Below, piece by piece: positions 8,060 through 15,846 of a stretch of 34,021 nucleotides of DNA; position 1 is the first letter of the stretch, and each line of letters starts with the position of its first letter. The position numbers and the translations under genes were made by a program. The DNA is from a bacterium. Its GTDB lineage: Bacteria > Patescibacteriota > Microgenomatia > Levybacterales > UBA12049. Where the stretch lies: positions 1 through 34,021 of the forward strand of contig JAUYMJ010000081.1 of assembly GCA_030698775.1 (NCBI GenBank), given 5' to 3'. The notes beneath the pieces are model-generated. The model was not told the origin of the DNA. It was given only the letters and a program-made list of their open reading frames with translations, and did no database searches.

Positions 8060-9803
8060 CCCCAGCAACAATACCTAACACCATACGCAAATCCTCTATC
8101 GTCGCATCGGGAGAAAATCCCTCAATGGCTTGCTGCTTCGTAGCAAACGGACCCCGTTTCATCCAGATCGTATAGCAATCAGGTTTGAATTTCTTTGCTC
8201 GGTATAACACTTCAAGTTTGTCATCAACCAGATAAAGAGAAGCGTCTTTATATTTGCTCAGCACATCGATGAGTGAGTCATATTTTTTTGCGACAATATG
8301 TGTATGCTCTCCCTGAAAATATGAATCGATTGCGGTTTGAGAGAGCTTTTCTTTTTGAAACTGTGTTTCACCCTCTGAAAAAATCCCAAGCTCTGCGTAC
8401 GCACCGATGTCGCCTAGTGATTCAGAGGCCTCCTCATAGACCGAAAATGTTTTCAAGCCTGACTCTTTAAAAAGTTTCGTATCAAAAAGCGTATAATCGA
8501 TGTCAAAAAGCACTACCTTTTTTCTCCCACCCGTTTTCACGTTCGCTTCACCCGATTTCTTTCTAACGACCTCTGTAATCTTTGCATAATATTCAGTACC
8601 ATTGTCGATATTGGTAAAACTGGTTGTTGACGGACCGACCACTACGCTACTTCCGATAAGGACTCCCGGCATTGTTGAGACACGGATGCCAAGCCTCGTA
8701 TTGTCTCCGATAAAAACACCGAGGGACTTTCTTCCCGAATCTACCTTCATGCCCTTTACTTTCACCCTTACGTTCTTTCGGTCAAGTCTTACGTTCCCCG
8801 AGCAGAAGGACGCTGCCAACTTACACTCCTTCCCAATGACTGAATCGCCAAGATACCCCGAATGTGTTGTTGTTCCGTCCATAATGATGCTGTGCTTTAT
8901 TTCCATATGTGCGCCTACCACGACATCTTTTTCAAGGATCACCCCTCCCCTAAGAATGGCATTTGTCCCGACATACGCATTTTCTCCAATGTAGCATGGC
9001 CCCTTAATCACTGCCCCATTCTCAACGGTAACGTTTTTTGAAATCACAACATTTTCCTCTATAACCGCAGTACTCGAAATAACAGCAGATTCATGAATTG
9101 ATGGCGTCATCATCTTGAGAAGATAATCTCCGACATCAAGAATATGCCAGGGAAACTTAAGCGTGATCGTCTCCGCGTTCGTTTTTACACCTGCAACCCG
9201 ATGTTGTTTCACAAATCCGTCAAGGGCAGTCTCGAAACTATAATGATGCTTTTCCGCACTCTGCAATATTGCCAGAAACGAGCGTTGGAGAAGATACATT
9301 CCGACGATTCGGTGATTTCCCGTTAAGTTCTCTGGTTTTTCAGTTACTTCAACGATCATCCCATTGTTTAATCTGACAACGCCGAAACTTCCGGGGTCTG
9401 CTTCCTCTTTGATGATAATTGCCCCTGACGCTCCCGTAGCTGTTCGCTCAGATGCAAGTAGCTTCAAGTACTTCTCACACTCAAAATGGTGCGCATGGAT
9501 AACAAAAAAATCTTCAGTGATTTTGGACGAGGCATCAAGAAGCGCCTCCCCCATCCCCCTGGCCCCACTATGCGTAACAAAGGTCACACCGGAGAGGTCG
9601 AGGTTACTCCTTTGCAATATGTCTTCAACGCCGTTCCCTTTGCTGACGACGACGATAATATCCGAGATCCCTGCCGACCGTATCGCTTCAATTGTCCGCT
9701 CGATAAACGATTTTCCCATCAGGGAAATGGCTGATTTATGTGTTGCCCCTCCGAATGGAAAAAGCCTGCTTGAATTACCTGCTGCGAGTATTATTGCTTG
9801 CAT
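8055..9803 (-). CDS. GlmU-like nucleotidyl/acetyltransferase fused to a C-terminal HAD domain
   Basis: The 582-aa product has three parts. Residues 1-230 are a sugar-phosphate nucleotidyltransferase (LAAGNSSRLFP, K23). Residues about 236-405 are a left-handed beta-helix of hexapeptide repeats ending in LGIRVSTMPGVLIG, as in archaeal-type bifunctional GlmU. Residues about 428-582 are a HAD domain with motif I DIDYTLFDT (D434, D436) and motif IV YLVDD (D527, D528). Between glmS and murA it most likely makes UDP-GlcNAc from glucosamine-1-phosphate. Two oddities are visible. HAD fusion is not part of standard GlmU (about 456 aa), and the metal-binding Asp of the nucleotidyltransferase (family GD) appears to be His105 in VIHAHHF. 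The HAD part could be a phosphatase or mutase; its substrate is not evident. The start lies 3 nt after the murA stop without a Shine-Dalgarno. Confidence 0.85.
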   Translation of the reverse strand: MQAIILAAGNSSRLFPFGGATHKSAISLMGKSFIERTIEAIRSAGISDIIVVVSKGNGVEDILQRSNLDLSGVTFVTHSGARGMGEALLDASSKITEDFFVIHAHHFECEKYLKLLASERTATGASGAIIIKEEADPGSFGVVRLNNGMIVEVTEKPENLTGNHRIVGMYLLQRSFLAILQSAEKHHYSFETALDGFVKQHRVAGVKTNAETITLKFPWHILDVGDYLLKMMTPSIHESAVISSTAVIEENVVISKNVTVENGAVIKGPCYIGENAYVGTNAILRGGVILEKDVVVGAHMEIKHSIIMDGTTTHSGYLGDSVIGKECKLAASFCSGNVRLDRKNVRVKVKGMKVDSGRKSLGVFIGDNTRLGIRVSTMPGVLIGSSVVVGPSTTSFTNIDNGTEYYAKITEVVRKKSGEANVKTGGRKKVVLFDIDYTLFDTKLFKESGLKTFSVYEEASESLGDIGAYAELGIFSEGETQFQKEKLSQTAIDSYFQGEHTHIVAKKYDSLIDVLSKYKDASLYLVDDKLEVLYRAKKFKPDCYTIWMKRGPFATKQQAIEGFSPDATIEDLRMVLGIVAGV

Positions 9804-9806
9804 AGC

Positions 9807-11132
9807 TTACAGTGTGTGACGTTTTATCTGCGCGCCGAGTTTTCCTAGCCTTATTTCGAGTTGCTCATATCCCCGGTCTAGTTTCTCGATACCGAGTATG
9901 GTCGATTCCCCCCTTGCCGCGAGTGCGGAGAGCACGAGAGCCGCGCCTGCACGAAGATCAGATATTGTTACCACAGCATTGTGCAGTACAACCGGACCCT
10001 CAATCCGCGCTGCATGGAAAAAATCAGGATTGTCATCTGTCAGATTAAAATTGTATGTTTCCCGAGGGTTTTTCACGTCCGGGTTAAATAATGTAATTTT
10101 TGCACCCATTTTTGCAAGCTCTGTCACGTAGCCAAACCTGTTCTCAAACACCGTCTCGTGAATTACAGAGACTCCTTCGGCTTGGGTCATGAGAACAGCC
10201 CATGGGGCTTGCCAGTCAGTCATAAATCCCGGATGCTGCTGTGTAGTGACCGAAACCGCAGTAAGTAGCCGCTCATAAAAAAACCGTATTCCATTCTCTC
10301 TTATCTCCACCCCCGCCCCCGCATCCCGAAATGCTCTTATAAATTCCGAAATCTGCTCCTCTTTTGCATCAATGACGAAGATGTCACCTTTCGTCACGAG
10401 AGCGGCAACCGCGAGCGTCACTATCTCGTTACGGTCCGGAAGGATACTAATCTGTCCACCGTGCAGGCTATCTACACCGTCTATCGTTATCTCTCTATGG
10501 GCCGACCTTTTAATCCGTGCTCCCATGCTGAGAAGAAGTACGATAAGCTCATCGACTTCAGGTTCCTCTGCCGCATTTTCTAGTACCGTTGTCCCTTTTG
10601 CGAGGACGCCGGCTAAAATCATCGTCTCTGTTCCCGTATGAGAGTTTTTCTCAAAGTGGTACCTGCCCCCGGTGAGTCCCTTTGTCTTTGCATGAAAAAA
10701 CCCATCGTTTGTGTCGTAATACACCTCAGCGCCAAGATGAGTCAATCCGTCAATTGTCCTGTCTATCGGGCGCGCCCCAAGCCGACAGCCTCCCGGGTTT
10801 GGGATAAGCGCTTTTCCGAGACGAGCGAGAAGAGGTGCTATGAAAAGTGATGAAGTCCTCACTTCGGCTGCGGCATCTAGGGGAATTGAGTGGCCACGTA
10901 TCTGTTTCATTCTCACTGTTACGGTGTGCCCTGATACATCCACCTCCCCGCCAAGCCCACGGATAATTTCAATCATTATGTGTAAATCACTGATGAGAGG
11001 CGCATTATTGATGACAACAGGATCAGATGTAAGACAAGAAGCGACCAACGCTTTCAACGCGACATTTTTTGCCCCTGACACAACAGTGCTTCCTTGTAAA
11101 ACGCTCCCACCAGTAATGCTGTATTTTTCCAT
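9807..11132 (-). CDS. murA: MurA, UDP-GlcNAc 1-carboxyvinyltransferase
   Basis: MurA transfers enolpyruvate from PEP to UDP-GlcNAc, the committed step of peptidoglycan synthesis. The 441-aa product carries the substrate-binding GAKNVALKALVAS (K22, N23) and the active-site loop NPGGCRLGARPID with catalytic Cys116. That Cys is the residue alkylated by fosfomycin, so a sensitive enzyme is predicted. Later repeats of the inside-out barrel include TGTETMILAGVLAKGTT, EPEVDELIVLL and the C-terminal DLRAGAALVLSALAARG (family DLRAgaalvlAgLaAeG). Length is slightly above the usual 420 aa. The ATG at 11132 is 2 nt after the murB stop; no Shine-Dalgarno is visible. Confidence 0.97.
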   Translation of the reverse strand: MEKYSITGGSVLQGSTVVSGAKNVALKALVASCLTSDPVVINNAPLISDLHIMIEIIRGLGGEVDVSGHTVTVRMKQIRGHSIPLDAAAEVRTSSLFIAPLLARLGKALIPNPGGCRLGARPIDRTIDGLTHLGAEVYYDTNDGFFHAKTKGLTGGRYHFEKNSHTGTETMILAGVLAKGTTVLENAAEEPEVDELIVLLLSMGARIKRSAHREITIDGVDSLHGGQISILPDRNEIVTLAVAALVTKGDIFVIDAKEEQISEFIRAFRDAGAGVEIRENGIRFFYERLLTAVSVTTQQHPGFMTDWQAPWAVLMTQAEGVSVIHETVFENRFGYVTELAKMGAKITLFNPDVKNPRETYNFNLTDDNPDFFHAARIEGPVVLHNAVVTISDLRAGAALVLSALAARGESTILGIEKLDRGYEQLEIRLGKLGAQIKRHTL

Positions 11133-11134
11133 AG

Positions 11135-12115
11135 TTATACTAGTGCGTGTAATTGTATCTCTAATTGTACACCGAACCTACGAAAAACAGTCTCTTTTAC
11201 GACCTGCTGCAGTTTTTCAACATCATCGTTCGTCCCGGAGCCATGATTGAGAACATAATGAGGATTGTCACGCCACAACTCAACATCGCCTACCCTGTGA
11301 CCGAGCAACCCCGATTTCTCTAAGAGAAATTCCGGAGTCACATCTCTCGGGAGTGACGAATTTGGGTAAAGGTTTGTGAGGGTCATATTACGAAATGTCA
11401 TTCCGGTTGTAAAATTTTTTGGCTGCGTGGTCGTTCTGTACGTTACCGCCTCCTCAGCCCGTGCCCATAATTTGTCTTTTTCTTCAGGATAGAGAGCAAA
11501 AAGTACGCTCAGCAGAACCGTATCTTCTTTAAGAACCGAACTTTCATCAAATCCAAAATGAAAATACGAATTGTCAACGTCTTTGATACCTTCTTTTGTA
11601 AGGATTTTTCCGGCATATACGGCTCTTCCGATCCTCATATTTTCCTTCGGATAATTTGCGTTAACCGTCACAGCACCGCCAACAGTCCCAGGAAGACCCA
11701 GTGCAAATTCAATTCCCCCAAACCCCTGATCTATGACATAACGAACAACCTGATTTGTTATCGCACCCGATTCAGCATATAGGTATGCCTGGGAAAGCTT
11801 CATTTGGTTATTCGTGAACTTTCCTTTCATCCCCTGCAGCTCAAAACGGCGACAATTATTTTTTATCACCAATCCGTCAAAACCTAGAGGTGCTGCCAAA
11901 ATATTCGTCCCGCCTCCAAGTACCTTCACGCGGATACCACTGTTCCAGGCTGAAGTGACGAGTGCGCTAAGCATGTCTACGGAATCAACTAAGGCAAAAA
12001 GCACTGCTGGTCCACCGGTTTTAAATGCCGTATGTATATGTAGGGGTTCATCACGTTTGATCACTGCTTGCGGGTAACGTGCCTGTACATCCTGTAAAAA
12101 TTGTTCCGTGTTCAT
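11135..12115 (-). CDS. murB: MurB-like UDP-N-acetylenolpyruvoylglucosamine reductase with altered active site
   Basis: MurB reduces UDP-GlcNAc-enolpyruvate to UDP-MurNAc using FAD and NADPH. The 326-aa product has the FAD-binding core: HTAFKTGGPA (residues 28-37), VLGGGTNIL (65-73), and ALGLPGTVGGAVTVNAN (138-154). The C-terminal domain has YRTTTQPKNFTTGMTFRN (226-243). In characterised MurB proteins the proton donor is a Ser (or Cys) in GSxFKN; the aligned residue here is Met239. The C-terminal catalytic Glu (family LEPEV) aligns with Gln321 in LEIQL. The protein also ends right after this point. It overlaps murC by 4 nt (ATGA) and is followed by murA 2 nt later. Family membership is strong; whether the chemistry is intact is uncertain. 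Confidence 0.88.
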   Translation of the reverse strand: MNTEQFLQDVQARYPQAVIKRDEPLHIHTAFKTGGPAVLFALVDSVDMLSALVTSAWNSGIRVKVLGGGTNILAAPLGFDGLVIKNNCRRFELQGMKGKFTNNQMKLSQAYLYAESGAITNQVVRYVIDQGFGGIEFALGLPGTVGGAVTVNANYPKENMRIGRAVYAGKILTKEGIKDVDNSYFHFGFDESSVLKEDTVLLSVLFALYPEEKDKLWARAEEAVTYRTTTQPKNFTTGMTFRNMTLTNLYPNSSLPRDVTPEFLLEKSGLLGHRVGDVELWRDNPHYVLNHGSGTNDDVEKLQQVVKETVFRRFGVQLEIQLHALV

Positions 12116-13539
12116 ATCGTTTTTAGAAGATCATGGATACGGTAGACATCCCCCGCACCCATGGTAATGACGATGTCCCTGTCTGAGAGTATATCCTGAG
12201 AAAGAAGTACTTTTGCATCTTCTATGCTTTTTGCGTACTCGACAGACTTATGGGTCCTCTCCATTGCTTGTTTAAGGTGAAGCGTTGAGACATCGTCGGT
12301 CTTAGTCTCTCTTGCCGAGGCAAAAATATCAAGAAGGATAACCCTATCCGCATTAGCAAATGAGTGAATAAAGTGATCGAATAACTTTTGTGTCCGTGAA
12401 TACGTATGAGGTTGGAAAATACAGGTTATCCTATCGCGTGGAAACATCTGACGAAATGCTTTTAGGGTTGCAATGATCTCTGATGGATGATGTGCGTAAT
12501 CATCATAAAGCTTCGCACCGGATTTCGTTTCGCGAATAAATTCCATCCTACGTTTTGACCCCTTGTATGTACTTATTGCAGTCTTTATGTGCGCGAGATC
12601 TAATCCTAACTCAAGACCAGCAACGACACATGCCAATGCATTAAGGCTATTGTGTTCGCCAGACACATTTATGCGGATCTCTCCAAGATCCGTACCCATT
12701 CCTTTAATCCAAAAAAATGTCTGCCGTCCGGAAACGAACACCCTTGTAATGACGAAATCATTTCTGGGTGAAAAACCATATGTCTTGACTGGACATGAGG
12801 CACGAGTAAGTACGGACCGAACATTTTCATCGTCACCGCAAGCAATAAGTACCCCATCTGAAGGGATTGACCCGACAAAATCCGCAAAGACGTCAACAAC
12901 CGATGCAAGATCAGGATAGATATCGGGATGGTCAAGCTCGATGCTCGTGATAATTGCTATTTTTGGGTGCTGGTAGAGCATCTTCGCAGTCTTATCCGAC
13001 TGTGGTTCGGCAAAATATTCGTCTGCCTCAGCAATGAAGTATTTCCCTTTTCCGAATTTCCCCGGTCCCGGGAGTGAGGGTATGCTGCTGGTACCGATAA
13101 CATAGCAAGGGTCAAGCTTGAGGTGTGAAAATACAGTCGCTAACATTGCTGTCGTCGTTGTTTTTCCATGCGTTCCGGTAATGGAAATTCCTACGTAAGG
13201 ACTGCTTGCAATAAGCGTTCCGTCCATGAAGCGGCCAACTGCTTCGCCTTGTGTCCATACGGTAATTCCGTTGGCTTTTGCAGCCACCGCTTCCGGGTTT
13301 GAAAACCCACCGTGTGCCCCTGTCGTAATCACTAACTTCGCTTTTTTTACGTGATCCTCGGTAAAAGAATCGAAACACACGATACTTGCTTTCTTCAATG
13401 CATCATCAGTAATAAATGTCTCGGGCGTATCTGAACCGGTAACAGGAAAACCAGCTTCACGCACTAATAAGGCTAAAGCAGTCATACCTACCCCTTTGAT
13501 CCCGACAAAATGGATAGTAAAATCGTCCTTATTTTTCAT
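12112..13539 (-). CDS. murC: MurC, UDP-MurNAc--L-alanine ligase
   Basis: MurC uses ATP to add L-alanine to UDP-MurNAc, the first peptide step. I chose the ATG at 13539, giving 475 aa starting MKNKDDFTIHFVGIKGVGM. The N-terminal Rossmann motif HFVGIKGVGM(T)ALA is typical. A longer frame to 13602 would add 21 basic residues inside murE and leave the motif far from the terminus. The ATP loop TGTHGKTTT is at about 121-129. Mur ligase landmarks follow: EADEYFAEP, ITSIELDHPDIYPD, the NALACVVAGLELG helix, KRRMEFI, DDYAHHPSEI and FQPHTYSRT. The gene overlaps the murE 3' end by 11 nt and murB by 4 nt. Length is normal for MurC. Confidence 0.96.
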   Translation of the reverse strand: MKNKDDFTIHFVGIKGVGMTALALLVREAGFPVTGSDTPETFITDDALKKASIVCFDSFTEDHVKKAKLVITTGAHGGFSNPEAVAAKANGITVWTQGEAVGRFMDGTLIASSPYVGISITGTHGKTTTTAMLATVFSHLKLDPCYVIGTSSIPSLPGPGKFGKGKYFIAEADEYFAEPQSDKTAKMLYQHPKIAIITSIELDHPDIYPDLASVVDVFADFVGSIPSDGVLIACGDDENVRSVLTRASCPVKTYGFSPRNDFVITRVFVSGRQTFFWIKGMGTDLGEIRINVSGEHNSLNALACVVAGLELGLDLAHIKTAISTYKGSKRRMEFIRETKSGAKLYDDYAHHPSEIIATLKAFRQMFPRDRITCIFQPHTYSRTQKLFDHFIHSFANADRVILLDIFASARETKTDDVSTLHLKQAMERTHKSVEYAKSIEDAKVLLSQDILSDRDIVITMGAGDVYRIHDLLKTI

Positions 13540-14725
13540 ACTGTTTTGAGATTGCACGTTTGACCGCTTCGTGGTCGCTCCACGCAATCTCACCCTTCCC
13601 ATAATTTATCGACTTCTCATGACCCTTGCCGGTAATAACGACGATGTCGTGTTTTTTTGCAAATGAGATAGCCAATTCTATTGCCTCCTGCCTGTCAACA
13701 ATTTTGTGAAGTTGTGGCACATCCCCGACTCGTATAACACCCGATGCAATCTCATTAATGATTGCTGAAACAGGCTCTGTTCGTGGATCTTCAGCAGTCA
13801 AAATAATAATGTCATCATACTCACTTGCCACCTCTCCCATCATCGGACGCTTGGTTTTGTCACGAAGTCCGGCGCTTCCGAACACATGGATTAACCGTCC
13901 ATGTCTTTTCGTTTTTTTAAGCGTTTGCAACAACTGTTTAAATGCATTTGGAGTATGCGCAAAATCTATTATGACAGTAAAATCTTCGTCAAACACGATT
14001 TCCATTCTCCCTTTGGGAAACGAAAATGTGCCTGCAGCGGCCTGTATCGTCTCTTTCACAACCCCTAATTCGCGACAAACGGCAGCTGCTGCAAGAAAAT
14101 TGTATGTGTTATGCTCCCCAATAAGATTTCTCGGAGGGGCTCCTACGGTTTTCGCAGTCACATCGGCACCGGCCATCCCGTAGGTGATAACAAAATTTTT
14201 TGCTTTACCTAAGTCTTTCAGAATAACCCTGTATGATTCGTCATCACGGTTAATAATTTGCCTTTTCGCTAGTTGAAAAAGCTTCAGCTTTGCTTTGACG
14301 TAGTTCTCATATGTTCCGTGGTAGTCAAGATGCTCATGGGTGATATTCGTTATAACACCTATCGAAAAAGGGATACCGTATACCCTGTTTTGGTCAAGCG
14401 CATGCGATGTTACCTCAAGCACAACAATTTCGACACCAGTGTCTCTTGCCCTCCGAAGGTACGATTGCATTGCGAAGCTATTTGGTGTGGTGACGTGAAA
14501 CCCTGTGTCAAATTCCGTCCCGTTAACAAATGCACCGACTGTTGAAATAAGGGCAACTTTTTTGCCGGCTATGGTGAGGATGTGGTAGATGAGTGAGGCT
14601 GTTGTAGTTTTACCGTCGGTTCCAGTCACACCGATCACAGTCAAAGCCCGTCCGGGGAAACCAAAATAGGAATTTGCCAGAAGCGCGACGAGCAGGTGGT
14701 AAACATTTTTCGCTTTTTGCCACAT
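13529..14725 (-). CDS. murE: MurE-type ligase lacking the N-terminal domain
   Basis: MurE adds the third residue (meso-diaminopimelate or L-lysine) to UDP-MurNAc-dipeptide. The 398-aa product has the ATP loop GVTGTDGKTTT (32-42), VTTPNSFAMQ (78-87), EVTSHALDQNRV, THEHLDYHGTYENYVKAK with the likely carbamylated Lys146, FAHTPNAF, and GKGHEKS near the C-terminus. The third-residue selectivity motif reads EDPRTEP (312-318). Its Arg resembles the DNPR of diaminopimelate-adding enzymes, but that assignment is an inference. The family is usually about 490 aa; the first domain (about 90 residues, UDP-sugar contacts) is absent here and the ATP loop starts only 31 residues in. First gene of the murE-murC-murB-murA run, with TATAAT 8 nt before the ATG and no Shine-Dalgarno. 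Confidence 0.93.
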   Translation of the reverse strand: MWQKAKNVYHLLVALLANSYFGFPGRALTVIGVTGTDGKTTTASLIYHILTIAGKKVALISTVGAFVNGTEFDTGFHVTTPNSFAMQSYLRRARDTGVEIVVLEVTSHALDQNRVYGIPFSIGVITNITHEHLDYHGTYENYVKAKLKLFQLAKRQIINRDDESYRVILKDLGKAKNFVITYGMAGADVTAKTVGAPPRNLIGEHNTYNFLAAAAVCRELGVVKETIQAAAGTFSFPKGRMEIVFDEDFTVIIDFAHTPNAFKQLLQTLKKTKRHGRLIHVFGSAGLRDKTKRPMMGEVASEYDDIIILTAEDPRTEPVSAIINEIASGVIRVGDVPQLHKIVDRQEAIELAISFAKKHDIVVITGKGHEKSINYGKGEIAWSDHEAVKRAISKQYEK

Positions 14726-14733
14726 GCTTTGGT

Positions 14734-14763
14734 ATTATAGCGTTTTTAGGCTAAAGCTTCCAA
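14734..14763 (-). promoter_or_regulatory. Putative murE promoter
   Basis: On the minus strand TTGGAA (14758-14763) is followed after 18 nt by a perfect TATAAT (14734-14739). The box ends 8 nt before the murE ATG, predicting a leader of about 2 nt. This would drive the mur gene run. Confidence 0.55.
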
Positions 14764-14769
14764 TTATTC

Positions 14770-15342
14770 CTACTCCAAGCTCTTGAAGAATTGGACAAAC
14801 ATCGTGTAGTTTACAAAAAAAAGATAACCGTTGAGCAGTATAAGCCCCGGAAAAACCAGTGATTTTTCTATAAATCCCCCTGTCTTTACGCGAAAAAATC
14901 GCAAAGGAGGAAATCCGAAATGGATCGGAATAGGAAACAACCAAGGCACACCTTCTTTTGTGAGAGTATCCATGATAAGATGCGAGACAACCCCGATCAT
15001 AAAAGCCCACCATACGATTTCCATATTAACTATGATGAAAGATGTACTTGCATCAAGGAGCATTTTTGACACGAAACCAAAAAGGGCAACGCCGAGGATA
15101 GAATGTGACAGCAGACGATGACTTCCCAAAAGCGGGTCAATAATTTTTGAGAGGATAGTCCCTCCCCTGATATTTGAATAGAGTTTTGCCGAAGGTTGGT
15201 CTAAGTCAGGTGCAAGGCCGCCTACCATATTTGCTCCAACCGCGACAAGTGCTGTCCCAAGTGAAATATGGGGAACCGGAACTGCCGATAGGACTATCGT
15301 CATTGCGGTAAAAGCGGCAAGGTCATGTGTTCTTCCAGTCAT
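14770..15342 (-). CDS. YdjM-type inner membrane metal-dependent hydrolase-like protein
   Basis: The 190-aa product resembles the YdjM/DUF457 family of membrane proteins, annotated as metal-dependent hydrolases, whose reaction is not established. Typical landmarks are present in order: TGRTHDLAAF at the N-terminus, GGLAPDLDQPSAK (about residues 41-53), GSHRLLSHSILG (72-83), and SHLIMDTLTKEGVPWLFPI (about 119-137). The His and Asp residues are those conserved in the family. Three to five membrane segments are likely. I use the ATG at 15342; a TTG 15 nt upstream in frame is possible but abuts the -10 box. It lies between ftsI and murE in the division cluster, with the tRNA-binding-domain gene divergent to it. 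Any role in wall synthesis is unproven. Confidence 0.75.
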   Translation of the reverse strand: MTGRTHDLAAFTAMTIVLSAVPVPHISLGTALVAVGANMVGGLAPDLDQPSAKLYSNIRGGTILSKIIDPLLGSHRLLSHSILGVALFGFVSKMLLDASTSFIIVNMEIVWWAFMIGVVSHLIMDTLTKEGVPWLFPIPIHFGFPPLRFFRVKTGGFIEKSLVFPGLILLNGYLFFVNYTMFVQFFKSLE

Positions 15343-15357
15343 ATGGGAATCTCTCAA

Positions 15358-15363
15358 AGTATA
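15358..15363 (-). promoter_or_regulatory. Putative -10 box of the YdjM-type gene
   Basis: TATACT on the minus strand lies 15 nt before the chosen ATG, so the leader would be about 8 nt. No good -35 is seen. A second, perfect TATAAT on the same strand lies further upstream at 15438-15443. Confidence 0.35.
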
Positions 15364-15437
15364 GCAAATCTCCCGTAATTCGTAGCTTAGACTTTTACCC
15401 TGAATGTATTTACGATTCCGGGAACAAAATAATATAT

Positions 15438-15443
15438 ATTATA
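15438..15443 (-). promoter_or_regulatory. Second upstream -10-like box in the divergent intergenic region
   Basis: A perfect TATAAT on the minus strand lies within an AT-rich stretch (15428-15444), 95 nt upstream of the YdjM-type start. It could start a longer transcript for that gene. The AT-rich context makes a chance match quite possible. Confidence 0.25.
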
Positions 15444-15474
15444 CAAGCGCTAGATAGATTTTTTCTGAAAAAAC

Positions 15475-15483
15475 TGCTACTAT
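15475..15483 (+). promoter_or_regulatory. Putative extended -10 of the tRNA-binding-domain gene
   Basis: TGC followed by TACTAT (15478-15483) makes an extended -10 on the plus strand. It ends 6 nt before the ATG at 15490, predicting a leaderless mRNA. No Shine-Dalgarno is present. Confidence 0.4.
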
Positions 15484-15489
15484 TCCGCT

Positions 15490-15819
15490 ATGAAACCGAT
15501 TATTCCGTTTGAAGACTTCAGTAAGCTGGATATCCGGGTCGGAAAAGTGATGACGTGTGAGCGAAAGGATGGATCAGAAAAATTACTCAGGCTGACTGTC
15601 GACTTCGGAGAAGAAGGAACACGAAATATACTCTCGGGAATCGCACAATGGTATACTCCCGAACAACTGGTCGACAAACAATTTATCTTTATTCTGAACC
15701 TACAACCTCGTCAAATAATGGGAGAAATGTCCGAGGGAATGATTCTCGCGGCAGAGGGGAAAAAACCTCTTCCTCTCAAACCGCTAAAGAATGCATTCCC
15801 CGGGGCTACAATTCGCTAA
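15490..15819 (+). CDS. Stand-alone tRNA-binding domain protein (Trbp111/MetRS C-terminal type)
   Basis: The 109-aa product is a single OB-fold tRNA-binding domain, like Trbp111 or the detached C-terminal domain of bacterial methionyl-tRNA synthetase. Landmarks are FSKLDIRVGKVMTCERKDGSEKLL (shown partly; residues 10-33), GTRNILSGIAQWYTPEQL, NLQPRQIMGEMSEGMILAA (about 70-88), and a short C-terminal loop ending GATIR. The family binds the outside of the L-shaped tRNA as a dimer; it may help an aminoacyl-tRNA synthetase encoded elsewhere. It is the only + strand gene in the division cluster and converges on ftsI with 27 nt between the stops. No strong terminator is visible there. Length is normal. 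Confidence 0.85.
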   Translation: MKPIIPFEDFSKLDIRVGKVMTCERKDGSEKLLRLTVDFGEEGTRNILSGIAQWYTPEQLVDKQFIFILNLQPRQIMGEMSEGMILAAEGKKPLPLKPLKNAFPGATIR

Positions 15820-15846
15820 GCTACTTTCAAACCAAATCCGCACGGT

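Noticed and set aside
8045-8071. N-terminal extension of GlmS by nine codons
   Set aside because: GlmS needs Cys as the first residue after Met removal; the extension would bury it and overlaps the upstream gene and the -10 box.
13540-13602. N-terminal extension of MurC by 21 codons
   Set aside because: It would lie wholly inside murE and puts a basic, non-family peptide before the GIKGVGM motif. The ATG at 13539 fits the family start and the compact operon layout.
15820-15846. Bidirectional terminator between the tRNA-binding gene and ftsI
   Set aside because: Only a weak AAACC/GGTTT pairing (5 bp) with no adequate T-run on either side was found.
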